Shown here piece by piece: positions 27,582 to 37,087 of a stretch of 64,000 bases of DNA. A model generated the notes under the pieces. That model was not told the origin of the DNA. It was given only the letters and a program-made list of their open reading frames with translations, and searched no databases. The translations under genes and the position numbers were made by a program. The stretch comes from Roseobacter sp. (GTDB lineage: Bacteria; Pseudomonadota; Alphaproteobacteria; Rhodobacterales; Rhodobacteraceae): NCBI GenBank assembly GCA_024636475.1, contig JAGXHA010000063.1, positions 62,001 through 126,000 on the forward strand, read 5' to 3'. Within the stretch, counting starts at the first letter, position 1. Each line of letters starts with the position of its first letter.

Positions 27582-30547
27582 GTCAAATCCTCCGGCGTGG
27601 GTTCGGTGGTGGCATCCCATTCGCCAAACCGGGCCAGCTGGTCATAGTCGCCGGCAAAATCAGTCGTCTTGACCATCCGCCGCGAGGTAAACCCCTGATC
27701 GTCTGAAAGATAACTGGTCATCAGGGCATGCAGCTTTGCAAGCACCTCATGAGGTGGTTCTTCTTCAAGTGGTGCTGCCAGTTCGACCGGATTGCTGCCC
27801 AACCCGATATAGGCGGCCTGTGCGACAGGTGCTGCGCCAATTTCCTTGAACCCGCCTTCTTCGACCATTGCCGCCTCAAGCAACAATTGCTTGTCGAATG
27901 CTTTTTGTTCGGCCTTGCTTGGCGGCGTGCCGGTTTTGTAGTCATAGATCAGAATGTCACCGTCATCGGTTCGGTCGATCCGGTCGGCAAAACCCGTGAG
28001 CGTAAAGCCAAGATCGGCGAAACTATGACTGCCCTTGGCGGCCTTCTCGAAAGCAGCGGGGCTGGAATAACGTTGGCGCTTGATCTCATTCTCGATAAAC
28101 CAATCTGCGATGCGTTCGATCTTGGTCAGCCACATCACGCGCGCAGCAGGCCAAGGGGCTTGTTCCTCCAGCACGTGTGATGCGGTTTCTAACAAACAGG
28201 ATTTAGTGAGTTTTGCCGGATCAGCCGCTACGGACTTGATGAATTTTTCCATGATTTCGTGGACGATAACACCACGCACTGGCGCATCCGGGGATTGAAC
28301 CAGCGGGTTAAGTGCGCGCAGCTTCAGGCTGTGCTTGGCGTAAACGGCATAGGGATCGCGGATAAGGCGCTTGATTTCCGTCACCGACAACGCATGTGGC
28401 CGTGCGGCCTTTGGCGGGCGTGGCGAGGGTCGGGTCGCAGGGGGCATCCTTTGAACGGCTTCCAAGGCGCGGGCTTGTTGCAACCAGTGATCTCCACGTT
28501 TGATCATGGCCTTCCAGGCGTCATCGCCGCCTTGCTGCGGCAGGCCGTTCAACAGGTTTCCAAGCCGGTTGAGCCAGCGGGACGGAACGGTTTCCGCCTC
28601 GTCTGACCGAATGGCGCGGCTCAGGCAGACCTCGGGGGCACCAATGGATTGTTGGTAGTCATGCGCCGAAAGCCCGATCCGCCGTTCAGGCAGCAATAGA
28701 CCCGCCTTGAGCCGCATCTGCCTGTTCAGCCAGGGATCGGGCGGCGGTGCCTCAGGCCATGTGCTATCGTTCAGTCCCCCCATGATCACCAGGTCCGCCC
28801 CCTGAACACGCGCCTCCATCGTGCCCCAGATCATCACATGGGGGTGTGGGGCGTCTCGTTCACGGATTTCACCATTCTGCAAAAGTGCACTGACAAGATC
28901 AGCATAGTCCGACGCCGACATTTCGCCCCCGTATTGCGCGTTCGCCGCCAGATCGGTCATTACCATGCTGGCTTGTTCGCCCGCGCTTTGGTTCCATAGC
29001 CAGTTTTCAGTATGAGGGTTTGATCCGTCGGCAATTTCATTTGCGCGCGCCAGATGGGCCGTCACCCATTCTTCAAGCGGCTGATCGTCAGATATCTCAA
29101 GGTTCGTGAAATGTGCGCCGACCCAAATTGCCCACGCATCCATTTGATCGGGGTTGTCGGAGCGCTCAACAGATTTACGCGCAAGCCGCAAAATCCCGTC
29201 GGCATCTGGATACGGCAGGCCATCGCGCCGCAATTGCAACTCCAACCGCTGCGTATAAAGCTGATGAAGATTGCGATGGCCACCGCTGTGGGTCAGCGGA
29301 TGCTTTAGCAGTGTCAGCAACGCTTCTGAATCCAGCTTGCGCAGAAACAGATCGGCCACATGCCGCAGAAAACGACCGGGTGGCGACAGGTGAAGCGGCG
29401 ATCCGGCGCTGTCATCGGGTACAATGTTCCAGCGGTCCAACGCGGATGTGACCTGCCGCGACAGCATCCGGTCAGGGGTAATAAGCGCTGCAGTTTGCCC
29501 GTCTTCCACGGCCTGCCGCAATCGCATCGCAATCGCGAGCGCTTCGGCGCGCGGCGTAGGGGCCTGAATCAAGGTCAGACCTCGGGTCGCTTTCGCGAGA
29601 TCGGGCAGTTTCGGCCCTTCAGTTAACCAGACATGCGTAACAGGCGCCGGGCGCAGCGACAGGGAAACCAGCGCATTGCGTTCGGACGATGGCGGAGCTT
29701 TGTCCGTCCAGGCGTCGATTTTGCTGCGCTGCATATCAAGGCTGCGCAGCAAATCGCGGAACCTGTATTGCGGGTGGTCTTGCGAAAGTTTCTCTTGATC
29801 TTCGCCCAGATCCGTCCAGACCGCGCTGGGCATCTCAAAGTCGAACCCCGGAAGGATGATGGCCCCTTGCGGCAGGCGCGCCACGGCTTGCATCAACATT
29901 GCCGAGGTGCCGCGTGATCCGGTTGAGCCGGCGACAATAATTGGGTTTTGGGGCGGCGTTTCTTGCCATTCCGCGATCAGTTGCAAGACGATCTGGCGTT
30001 GCCGTGCGCGTGGATCGGGGCGGGTCACGCTTTCGCCAAGATAGCGGTGCGCAATATCCAGAAACTGCTTGGCCCGTTCCCAATGCCCCGATTGATCGCT
30101 GACATCCAGATTGGTGACAGCATCCACAGGGACACCTTCGCCCTGCATTTCGTCAATCAACCCAGCCAGGCTATCTGACAGATCATAAAGGGATGCGCGG
30201 GGCGCAAGATCAGGCGCTTGATCCAACAGTTTGGATACGAGGGTGATCAACTCTAGCCGCCGTCGCAAAGCAGGGCTGGGGGGCGGCAGGGATATGCCAG
30301 TGGCAAGGCTGTCCAGATTGTCGATCAGATGGATGCGTGGCAAAAGGCTGGCGGGGCCAGCATCAAATAGCTCGCGCAAACGGCGCTGCATGCGGCGGGT
30401 GTTTACGATCAGATCGATCCGCGCCATGGCTTGAGGAGGATGGCCAGCGAGACGTTGCAATAATCCGTTTAACAGCTCTTTGGGAAAATCGACACCGGGC
30501 GCGAGGCCAAAGACCCGTGGGTCGCTAGAGGGATCAAACATCAGCAT
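27578..30547 (-). CDS. addB: Double-strand break repair protein AddB
   Basis: AddB is the second AddAB subunit, with a degenerate helicase part and an active RecB-type nuclease. The 989-residue protein matches the alphaproteobacterial form: N-terminus with FGLAPGVDFPKELLNGLL, IIMGGLNDSTWPEAPPPDPW-type centre, the RLIRDPYAVYAKHSLKL motif, and the nuclease ILIYDYKTGTPPSKAEQK. The four-cysteine iron-sulfur site of the Bacillus protein is not evident here; cysteines are few. The start overlaps the murU end by 14 bp (or 8 bp from the second Met). Confidence 0.95.
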   Translation of the reverse strand: MLMFDPSSDPRVFGLAPGVDFPKELLNGLLQRLAGHPPQAMARIDLIVNTRRMQRRLRELFDAGPASLLPRIHLIDNLDSLATGISLPPPSPALRRRLELITLVSKLLDQAPDLAPRASLYDLSDSLAGLIDEMQGEGVPVDAVTNLDVSDQSGHWERAKQFLDIAHRYLGESVTRPDPRARQRQIVLQLIAEWQETPPQNPIIVAGSTGSRGTSAMLMQAVARLPQGAIILPGFDFEMPSAVWTDLGEDQEKLSQDHPQYRFRDLLRSLDMQRSKIDAWTDKAPPSSERNALVSLSLRPAPVTHVWLTEGPKLPDLAKATRGLTLIQAPTPRAEALAIAMRLRQAVEDGQTAALITPDRMLSRQVTSALDRWNIVPDDSAGSPLHLSPPGRFLRHVADLFLRKLDSEALLTLLKHPLTHSGGHRNLHQLYTQRLELQLRRDGLPYPDADGILRLARKSVERSDNPDQMDAWAIWVGAHFTNLEISDDQPLEEWVTAHLARANEIADGSNPHTENWLWNQSAGEQASMVMTDLAANAQYGGEMSASDYADLVSALLQNGEIRERDAPHPHVMIWGTMEARVQGADLVIMGGLNDSTWPEAPPPDPWLNRQMRLKAGLLLPERRIGLSAHDYQQSIGAPEVCLSRAIRSDEAETVPSRWLNRLGNLLNGLPQQGGDDAWKAMIKRGDHWLQQARALEAVQRMPPATRPSPRPPKAARPHALSVTEIKRLIRDPYAVYAKHSLKLRALNPLVQSPDAPVRGVIVHEIMEKFIKSVAADPAKLTKSCLLETASHVLEEQAPWPAARVMWLTKIERIADWFIENEIKRQRYSSPAAFEKAAKGSHSFADLGFTLTGFADRIDRTDDGDILIYDYKTGTPPSKAEQKAFDKQLLLEAAMVEEGGFKEIGAAPVAQAAYIGLGSNPVELAAPLEEEPPHEVLAKLHALMTSYLSDDQGFTSRRMVKTTDFAGDYDQLARFGEWDATTEPTPEDLT

Positions 30548-31226
30548 TCCTCAACATTTCTTCGGCAAGGGTGATCCCTTCGGGATGGCCGACGTCACAC
30601 CAGTGGCCCGGATAGGTGATGCCAAACATACGGCCCTGTGCCAACATCTTGTCCCACAACAGATTCAAGGAGAATACAGAGGCCGAAATAGTCTCTAACA
30701 AGTCAGTCTTGATGATTTGCACACCGCCGTAGACCACCCCGGGCCCGCGCGTAAGCTGCCCGTCCTTGGCCAAAATAAAGTCGCCTGAACCGGTGTGGCC
30801 AACAGCGTGATCAACCGGGATACCGATCAAAAGCGCATCCATGATCGCAGGGTTCCATGCGTTTGACAGCATCGCAAGCGGGTTTGGCCCCGCCCAAATG
30901 GCATCAGTGTTCATCGTAAAAACCGGGCCATCACCAAGCAGGGGCAACGCATTGCGCAGCCCGCCGCCTGTCTCAAGTATCTCGGGTTTCTCGACAATTG
31001 TCTGAACACCGCGATCTGCCAGGTGATGCAGCAACGGCTCGGGTTTGTAGTGCAGGTTTGCGACAATTCGGTCCGGTGAAACCGCCCTAGCCAGATCAAG
31101 TGCATGATCAATCAGCGGGCGGCCAGCGACCTTGACCATCGGTTTTGGCTGATCCTTGGTCAAATGCTTCATCCGCGTGCCAAAGCCCGCAGCAAACATC
31201 ATCACGGCGTTGGGTGTGTCGCGCAT
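30534..31226 (-). CDS. murU: MurU-like sugar-1-phosphate nucleotidyltransferase
   Basis: The 230-residue protein is a nucleotidyltransferase with the N-terminal pyrophosphorylase loop MFAAGFGTRMKHLTKDQPKP, the ETGGGLRNALPLLG motif and MNTDAIWAG metal segment. With the kinase directly upstream it matches the AmgK-MurU pair, which converts MurNAc to UDP-MurNAc, bypassing de novo (fosfomycin-sensitive) synthesis. It starts inside the amgK end (25-bp overlap). The alternative is a generic mannose-1-phosphate guanylyltransferase-like enzyme; context makes MurU more likely. Confidence 0.8.
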   Translation of the reverse strand: MRDTPNAVMMFAAGFGTRMKHLTKDQPKPMVKVAGRPLIDHALDLARAVSPDRIVANLHYKPEPLLHHLADRGVQTIVEKPEILETGGGLRNALPLLGDGPVFTMNTDAIWAGPNPLAMLSNAWNPAIMDALLIGIPVDHAVGHTGSGDFILAKDGQLTRGPGVVYGGVQIIKTDLLETISASVFSLNLLWDKMLAQGRMFGITYPGHWCDVGHPEGITLAEEMLRNADV

Positions 31227-32206
31227 CGCGTTTTCAGATCCTTCAGGAATTCGGGGCTTGGGCAGGGGAGTGTTGTGTTCACAAATTCAGCCAAATCGGC
31301 CAGATCCGGGTGATCAAGGTTGCGTTGCAGATACCCCCAGACACGCGGGATAAAGTCTACATAATGGGCCTTGCCGTCCCGCAGGCAAAGACGCGCAAAA
31401 ATTCCTAAAATCCGTAGATTGCGCTGAATGCCCAACACGGCATAGGCGGTGCGGAAATCTTTGGGTTCCGTGTTCGTGTGGCTGATATAGTGGTCGATCA
31501 TCTTGGCCTCGACCTGGAGCGAGACATCGCGGCGGGCGTCTTGCAGGATCGACACCAGATCGTAAGCGGGGTGGCCCAATAACGCGTCCTGGAAATCCAG
31601 CAATCCAACGCGCGCAACGCCTGTGCGGTCGGGCAGCCACAAAAGGTTTTCCGCATGAAAATCTCGCAAAATGACGACATACGGGACTTGATCAAGCTGT
31701 CGTGCAAGCGGGCGAAATAAAAGGTCAAACTGCGCAAATGCGTCTGGCTTTCCTGCATACCATTCAAACGCCGGATCCGTCATCGCAACCAGCCAGTTTG
31801 AATCGCAGACTGGCAAATCGGGGATGCTGGCTTGATGCAGGTGCAAAAGCGTATCCGTTGCCGCAGTGTATAGCGCGTTAGCCGTCCCAACGGTTTCGGA
31901 CATCAAACGCGCAAACAGGGCATCGCCAAGGTCTTCGATCAGCAAAAAACCGTTTTGGCTATCTTGCGCCAATATGTGCGGCGCAGACAGGCCGTTCTTG
32001 ATCAAAAACCTAGCAACTAGGACAAAGGGACGTATATCTTCGCCTTTGTCAGCGGGGGCATCCATGAAAACGGCATTGGTACCATCGGCCTTTGTCAGCC
32101 TGTCGTACCGGCGGTTAGACGCGTCCCCGGCCAGCAAAATGCGACTGGCCTGCCCCCAACCTGCAGCGTCGATAAATGTTTTTGCGGCATCAGAACGGGT
32201 GCTCAT
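31202..32206 (-). CDS. amgK: AmgK-like anomeric MurNAc/GlcNAc kinase (aminoglycoside phosphotransferase fold)
   Basis: The 334-residue protein has the APH kinase fold: nucleotide loop LLAGDASNRRYDRL, a kinase strand AVFMDAPADKGED, the catalytic loop ILRDFHAENLLWL (Brenner-type), and the metal motif GLLDFQDALLGHPAYDL. Next to murU it fits the anomeric kinase that phosphorylates MurNAc at C1 during peptidoglycan recycling. It overlaps tsaE by ATGA. The family was once annotated as aminoglycoside phosphotransferase, but resistance is unlikely here. Confidence 0.8.
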   Translation of the reverse strand: MSTRSDAAKTFIDAAGWGQASRILLAGDASNRRYDRLTKADGTNAVFMDAPADKGEDIRPFVLVARFLIKNGLSAPHILAQDSQNGFLLIEDLGDALFARLMSETVGTANALYTAATDTLLHLHQASIPDLPVCDSNWLVAMTDPAFEWYAGKPDAFAQFDLLFRPLARQLDQVPYVVILRDFHAENLLWLPDRTGVARVGLLDFQDALLGHPAYDLVSILQDARRDVSLQVEAKMIDHYISHTNTEPKDFRTAYAVLGIQRNLRILGIFARLCLRDGKAHYVDFIPRVWGYLQRNLDHPDLADLAEFVNTTLPCPSPEFLKDLKTRCATHPTP

Positions 32207-32673
32207 TTACGCCATCCGCTCAATTTTTCAGTCCATTTATCCGCGCTCCAAGCCGCTGTCAGCCTGCGGGCATCATCAGAGGTTGTCTCAAAAGCGAGTT
32301 CCAAAGCAGCGTCAGGCTTGAGAACACCCAGCCTGTCGGGCCATTCGACCAAACAAATCGCATCTTCAAAAGCATCCGTTAACCCCAACTCCTCGATCTC
32401 GAATGTCGAGGTGATACGGTACAGATCAGCATGCCAGATCTGACCTGCAGTGGTGTCATAGGTCTGGATCAGCGTGAATGTTGGCGAAGGCACGTCTTCG
32501 GATTGGATCAGCAAGGATTGGATCAAGGACCTTGCAAAATGGGTCTTGCCTGCGCCGACATCCCCGGTCAGCAAAACTGTATCACCCGAGGACAGGGACG
32601 CACCAAGGCTGCGGGCGGCTTTTGCGGTATGCTCCGCATTTTGCAGATCAAGGGAAAGGGTGTGTTTCAACAT
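32203..32673 (-). CDS. tsaE: tRNA threonylcarbamoyladenosine biosynthesis ATPase TsaE
   Basis: TsaE is the ATPase that supports TsaB-TsaD in making t6A37 of ANN-decoding tRNAs. The 156-residue product has the P-loop LLTGDVGAGKTHFARSL, VPSPTFTLIQTYD, IWHADLYRI and the LVEWPDRLG motif. It heads a tsaE-amgK-murU-addB-addA run on the minus strand; its partner tsaD lies at the other end of this window. Confidence 0.95.
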   Translation of the reverse strand: MLKHTLSLDLQNAEHTAKAARSLGASLSSGDTVLLTGDVGAGKTHFARSLIQSLLIQSEDVPSPTFTLIQTYDTTAGQIWHADLYRITSTFEIEELGLTDAFEDAICLVEWPDRLGVLKPDAALELAFETTSDDARRLTAAWSADKWTEKLSGWRK

Positions 32674-32723
32674 AAGCCCAAGCTACTTGGCAGGGCTGGT
32701 CCGCCGCAAGGCGAAAGCTGACT

Positions 32724-34244
32724 TTAGGTGCCTTGTGTCAGTTCGGGAAAGGACGCTGCTGATCCGCTTTGATCAAGTTTTTTGACGATATGGAACCTGA
32801 TCAATGTGGCGCCGGACACAATCGGAGAGATTACACATGTCATGGGTGTGTTATCGGTCAGATAGATCGGGATGCTCCAGCATTTGCGGTCTGAAAAACT
32901 GCGCACGAAACCTTCGATTTCTTCCCACATGGGGTTAGGGGCCGACTTGCGTTTCCAGTCTTGGATCGCGTCATAAATCGTGACGTCTGCAAAGCTGGTT
33001 TCAGGATCAACCTGCCAGAGTTTTTGGTAGGCAGTGTTCGAGAAGGTCAGAATACCCGAGCATGAAAACACAGCGATTCCGTCATCCAGCGTGTCCAGCA
33101 TGGATTGACCAAGCTCAAGTTCGGCGCGGAAATTGCGGGTCAGGCTGACCTCGGCGCTGATATCTTCGATCAGGAACGCTGTCGCCCCGTCGGGGTGCGG
33201 TCTGCCCTTCACCCGAAAGGTCTGTCCGGAATCCAAAGACCAGGTATCCTCGTATCTGCCATCGTTTGCGGCGGTTACCAGTTCTGAAATTGCGGTACGC
33301 CAGTCTGCATAGTTCTTTGGCTCTGGCATCTTGCGTGTTTCGCGCAAACGGTCAAAAAATGTTTGCAACGCAGGTCTTGCGCTTAGAAATTCGGCCCGCA
33401 ACCCTGTCAGGTCAACAAGTGCCGGGTTGAACAAAGCCAACTGGCCGTTCCGGTCAAAAATAGCGAGCCCAATAGACAGTTGTGCAAAGGTTTTTGTGAG
33501 CGTCTGAACGAAATTGCGTTGCGCCTCTTCGGCATGCACAAGAGTGCTGATGCAGATCGCCTGATAGATGATGACATCGTCAAATTTCGTCTGGCTTATG
33601 TCGAACCATTCTTTTTTACCTGTCGCAGCATCGCGCAGGGAAACGCGTAGTGATCCTGTTGTGTCCACCGCCGTAAAGATAGGCTGCTCTTCGACGGACA
33701 TGCCCGGACAGACGCGCGCCTGTAATTTCCCGTATGCTGGATTCCACCACAGTAAATCCCCCTCGTGATTTGTTTTCCAAACCGGAATCGTGAGGCTGGC
33801 GGCAAGTCTTTGGGACAGAATGTGATTTTCAACGGTGCTTCCCGCGTTGTCCTTGGGAAGGCTCAGGAATTGAACTCTGTTCAGTCCGTTTTCCCATGTG
33901 ATGTTCACTTGTGTGGGGGCGTTCATATCGACCGCATAAAGTGTTTGGCTGCCGGAGCCTGCTGGTTTTGGCTGCATTGGGAAGAGTGTAAAGCGGTCCA
34001 CGATCTTTTCACGCAGATCGCTCCATTCGTGAAATCCAGCTTCGAGAGGGGCCAGTTCCCGCGTGGCGTCGGTGGCGTGTTGCAAAACCCCGTGGTCAAA
34101 AAGGTAAATCATCTCTGTTTCAGGTGCAGGGCGCTGTTCCAAGCGCACCTTCCGCCGACCCTGCGCATTGATCCAGAAAAATGCGATCGAGCCGCAAAAA
34201 AGGGCGACGCATATGATCACAACGATATCAAAAGGGCTGATCAA
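32724..34244 (-). CDS. PAS-domain membrane signalling protein without kinase domain
   Basis: The product (506 aa) has one N-terminal transmembrane segment (DIVVIICVALFCGSIAFFWI) and at least three PAS-like regions: WKTNHEGDLLWWNPAYGKL, LAIFDRNGQLALFNPALVDL and IAVFSCSGILTFSNTAYQKLW. A PAC-like TFRVKGRPHPDGATAFLIED separates the last two. It ends about 60 residues after the last PAS fold with no HisKA, HATPase, GGDEF or EAL motif. I chose the TTG at 34244 because AAGGA lies 6 bp before it; a TTG at 34277 is possible. It lies about 95 bp downstream of regB on the same strand, so a link to RegBA sensing is plausible but unproven. Confidence 0.8.
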   Translation of the reverse strand: MISPFDIVVIICVALFCGSIAFFWINAQGRRKVRLEQRPAPETEMIYLFDHGVLQHATDATRELAPLEAGFHEWSDLREKIVDRFTLFPMQPKPAGSGSQTLYAVDMNAPTQVNITWENGLNRVQFLSLPKDNAGSTVENHILSQRLAASLTIPVWKTNHEGDLLWWNPAYGKLQARVCPGMSVEEQPIFTAVDTTGSLRVSLRDAATGKKEWFDISQTKFDDVIIYQAICISTLVHAEEAQRNFVQTLTKTFAQLSIGLAIFDRNGQLALFNPALVDLTGLRAEFLSARPALQTFFDRLRETRKMPEPKNYADWRTAISELVTAANDGRYEDTWSLDSGQTFRVKGRPHPDGATAFLIEDISAEVSLTRNFRAELELGQSMLDTLDDGIAVFSCSGILTFSNTAYQKLWQVDPETSFADVTIYDAIQDWKRKSAPNPMWEEIEGFVRSFSDRKCWSIPIYLTDNTPMTCVISPIVSGATLIRFHIVKKLDQSGSAASFPELTQGT

Positions 34245-34340
34245 GCGGTAATCCTTTAGGCAATATCGCGGTAACAAACCCTCAAAGTGTTAATGTTTGG
34301 TTAATGACCATAAAACAGGTCTGTGCCGGATCAGAATAAA

Positions 34341-35732
34341 CTAGGCGGTAATGGGTCTGTTCTCGCCTTGGGGCACAGGGGTTTCGCCACTTACAGCGTC
34401 AAGTTTCCGGCGTGGCCAGACAACTTCGACCACGGCACCCAATCGAGGACGGTCAATATTTGCTGCCCCGTCTGATCCGTTTGCAAAAGTAAGCTCGGCA
34501 CCGGACCGCTCCAGCAGGGTCTTGGCGATAAACAAGCCAAGCCCCATCCCTTCATATTCGGGCCGCTCGCGGGATTTTTTTTCTGCAGGACGCTTGCGCA
34601 TGAACGGGTCACCAATCCGGCCGATCAGATGCGGTGGAAACCCTTTACCATCATCCAAAATCCGCACTGAGATTTGGGTTTCGGTCCAGTTTGCCTCGAC
34701 CCAGACGGTGCTATGAGCAAAATCAACGGCGTTCTGGATCAGATTGCGCAGGCCGTGAATGATCTCGGGCTTGCGCAGGATTGACGGTTGGCCAGTCATC
34801 AGCCCGGATGTTTGTTCAAGCAAAAACTCGATGGTCTTGCCACGGTCACGGTGCGGTTCAGCTGCCTCTTCCAGAACGGCGATCAGAGGTGCTTGGCGAA
34901 GGTGCAAATCGTCTTTGCCTGCACGCCCCATGTCGCGCAGGATATCACGACAGCGGTCTGCTTGATCACGAATCAAAGCGGCGTCCTCGGCAAGGTCTGG
35001 ATTGTCCTTCAGCTCGTCCAGCAATTCGGTGCTGACCAGCTTGATCGTCGCAAGCGGCGTCCCAAGTTCGTGCGCCGCGGCGGCGACAACGCCGCCTAGA
35101 TCGGTCAGCTTTTGTTCGCGCGCCAGGGCCATTTGTGTGGCGACCAGCGCATCGGACATGGAGTGGATTTCAGTGGTAACCCTGCGCAAATAAGAGGTGG
35201 AAAACAGGATCGAGATCACAAGAGCCACCCAATGCCCAAAGACGAAAATCCCGGGAATTTCCAGCAAACCTCCGCTTTGTGCCTTGAGGGGGAGGTGGAA
35301 CAAGGACAGCAAGGTGGCCAGAATGATGGCTGTCCCGCACAAGATCACGGTCGATCTCAGGCTCAGCGTGGTGGCAGATATCGTTACCGGCCCTAAAAGC
35401 AGCAGGCAAAACGGATTGTGCAGCCCGCCAGTCAAAAACAACAAAAAGCTAAGCTGTAGCAGGTCGAACATCACCATCGACAGGTTTTCATACTCGGAAA
35501 GGCGTTTGTTTTCGGGGAACACGAAAATGGCGACCAGATTGCCCACCATCGATACGCCGATGGCCAGATAACAAAGCCCAAGTTCTAGCTGCAGGCCAAA
35601 TATCCGCTCTGCCACAGTAATCGCGGTAAGCTGCCCGGCGATGGCGACCCAGCGTAGTACGATCATGGTACGCAGCCTGATCCAGTTGGCACGGGTACGA
35701 TCGCCCAAGGGTCTGATTGTGGCCTGCGTCAT
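34341..35732 (-). CDS. regB: Redox-sensing histidine kinase RegB (PrrB/ActS)
   Basis: RegB senses the quinone pool and phosphorylates RegA to control respiration, carbon and nitrogen fixation and, in phototrophs, photosynthesis genes. The 463-residue protein shows six hydrophobic segments, the ubiquinone-binding GGLHNPF (about residues 102-108), the H-box AAAAHELGTPLATI with His near 221, the redox-active Cys in DQADRCRDI near 261, and a C-terminal ATPase with GLRNLIQNAVDFA, DDGKGFP and GMGLGLFIAKTLLERSG. All known functional residues are present. It is divergent from senC-regA. Confidence 0.96.
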   Translation of the reverse strand: MTQATIRPLGDRTRANWIRLRTMIVLRWVAIAGQLTAITVAERIFGLQLELGLCYLAIGVSMVGNLVAIFVFPENKRLSEYENLSMVMFDLLQLSFLLFLTGGLHNPFCLLLLGPVTISATTLSLRSTVILCGTAIILATLLSLFHLPLKAQSGGLLEIPGIFVFGHWVALVISILFSTSYLRRVTTEIHSMSDALVATQMALAREQKLTDLGGVVAAAAHELGTPLATIKLVSTELLDELKDNPDLAEDAALIRDQADRCRDILRDMGRAGKDDLHLRQAPLIAVLEEAAEPHRDRGKTIEFLLEQTSGLMTGQPSILRKPEIIHGLRNLIQNAVDFAHSTVWVEANWTETQISVRILDDGKGFPPHLIGRIGDPFMRKRPAEKKSRERPEYEGMGLGLFIAKTLLERSGAELTFANGSDGAANIDRPRLGAVVEVVWPRRKLDAVSGETPVPQGENRPITA

Positions 35733-35833
35733 CGGCGCACCTTTTCATATTCGTTCATTGCATAGATAGCACACATGCTTAGGTCTGCTATAAATAGGGA
35801 TCAAGAGCACTATTTGGCGCAGGAGAAAGATAG

Positions 35834-36451
35834 ATGACCCGGATTATTGCAATTTGTGCGGCTGTAGCTGCACTGGGGTTCGTGGCAATCACCTATGTCA
35901 TCGGTTTTGGCTTTGGCGAAGATGACAAATACGCGCAATGCAAGAATTCAGCGGTGGCCGGTGGTGCTGATCTGGGTGGCCCGTTCGAGCTGGTAAATGC
36001 CGCAGGGCAAACCGTGACCGATGTCGATGTGATCACCGAACCTAGCCTGCTATACTTCGGCTATACCTTTTGTCCTGATGTCTGCCCGCTTGATGTAAGC
36101 AGGAACGCCGCCGCGACCGATGTTCTGGAAGAGCGTGGCATGTCAATCACGCCAATCTTTATCTCGGTCGATCCGGCCCGCGACACTCCCCAAGTGGTGG
36201 GCGAGTTCGCAGATAACATGCATCCCAAGATGATCGGTCTGACAGGATCTCCCGAACAGGTGAAAGCGGCGAGCGAGACATACCGCACCTATTACAAAGC
36301 GCACGAAGCGGTTGATGACTACTATCTCGTCGATCATTCTACGTTCAGCTATCTTGTGATGCCGGGTGAAGGTTTCGTTGACTTCTTTCGCCGCGAAATC
36401 ACGCCTGACCAAATGGCAGACACAATCGGCTGCTTCATTGAAAACCAGTAG
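35834..36451 (+). CDS. senC: SCO1/SenC/PrrC copper chaperone-like protein
   Basis: SenC/PrrC delivers copper to cytochrome oxidase (CuA or CuB) and is linked to RegBA signalling. The 205-residue protein has an N-terminal membrane anchor (IIAICAAVAALGFVAITYVIG), the thioredoxin fold with copper-binding FCPDVCP (CxxxC, about residues 80-84), and the later metal-ligand histidine in YYLVDHSTFSYLV. AGGAGAAAG precedes the ATG. It lies upstream of regA in the usual senC-regA order. Confidence 0.94.
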   Translation: MTRIIAICAAVAALGFVAITYVIGFGFGEDDKYAQCKNSAVAGGADLGGPFELVNAAGQTVTDVDVITEPSLLYFGYTFCPDVCPLDVSRNAAATDVLEERGMSITPIFISVDPARDTPQVVGEFADNMHPKMIGLTGSPEQVKAASETYRTYYKAHEAVDDYYLVDHSTFSYLVMPGEGFVDFFRREITPDQMADTIGCFIENQ

Positions 36452-36529
36452 AAAATTTGACCTGAAATACGTAGCGCTACATAGCTATGTATGGATATGA
36501 CAACAAACCTGATAACCGAGAGGCACAAA

Positions 36530-37084
36530 ATGGCTGAGAATAAGGCGCTTGATCTTGGTGAAGATCGGTCTTTGCTATTGGTAGATGATGACGAGCCGTT
36601 TCTGCGCCGCTTGGCCAAAGCGATGGAAAAGCGTGGCTTTGAAGTTGAAACCGCCGGTTCCGTTGCAGGCGGCAGCGCCATCGCAACAGCACGTCCGCCA
36701 GCCTATGCCGTGATCGATCTAAGACTTGAGGACGGCAACGGTCTGGATGTTGTCGAAGTGTTGCGCGAAAAGCGCCCCGATGCCCGCGTGGTTGTCTTGA
36801 CTGGTTATGGTGCCATTGCGACGGCTGTTGCTGCGGTCAAGATCGGGGCGACGGACTACCTTTCAAAGCCGGCAGATGCCAATGACATTACCAATGCCCT
36901 TTTAGCGACGGGCGACGATCTGCCACCACCACCAGAAAACCCGATGAGCGCGGATCGCGTACGCTGGGAGCATATCCAGCGGGTATATGAATTATGTGAC
37001 CGCAACGTATCCGAGACCGCGCGTCGCCTGAACATGCACCGCCGGACGTTGCAGCGCATTCTGGCCAAAAGAAGCCCGCGCTAG
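36530..37084 (+). CDS. regA: Redox response regulator RegA (PrrA/ActR)
   Basis: RegA is the Fis-type response regulator paired with RegB. Starting at MAENKALD it is 184 residues, the length of the Rhodobacter protein, with the acidic pocket LLVDDDEPFL, phospho-acceptor Asp63 in VIDLRLEDGNG, switch Thr in VVLTGYG, Lys in YLSKPAD, the proline linker LPPPPENP, and the HTH VSETARRLNMHRRTLQRIL. GAGAGG lies upstream of the chosen ATG; a start at 36491 would add 13 residues not found in the family. The neighbouring hvrA of Rhodobacter is absent. Confidence 0.97.
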   Translation: MAENKALDLGEDRSLLLVDDDEPFLRRLAKAMEKRGFEVETAGSVAGGSAIATARPPAYAVIDLRLEDGNGLDVVEVLREKRPDARVVVLTGYGAIATAVAAVKIGATDYLSKPADANDITNALLATGDDLPPPPENPMSADRVRWEHIQRVYELCDRNVSETARRLNMHRRTLQRILAKRSPR

Positions 37085-37087
37085 GGC

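Noticed and set aside
32501..32535. Short tandem repeat GGATTGGATCA in tsaE
   Set aside because: It encodes a Leu-Ile-Gln-Ser repeat in a variable loop after the P-loop; length is normal for the family, so not a disruptive duplication.
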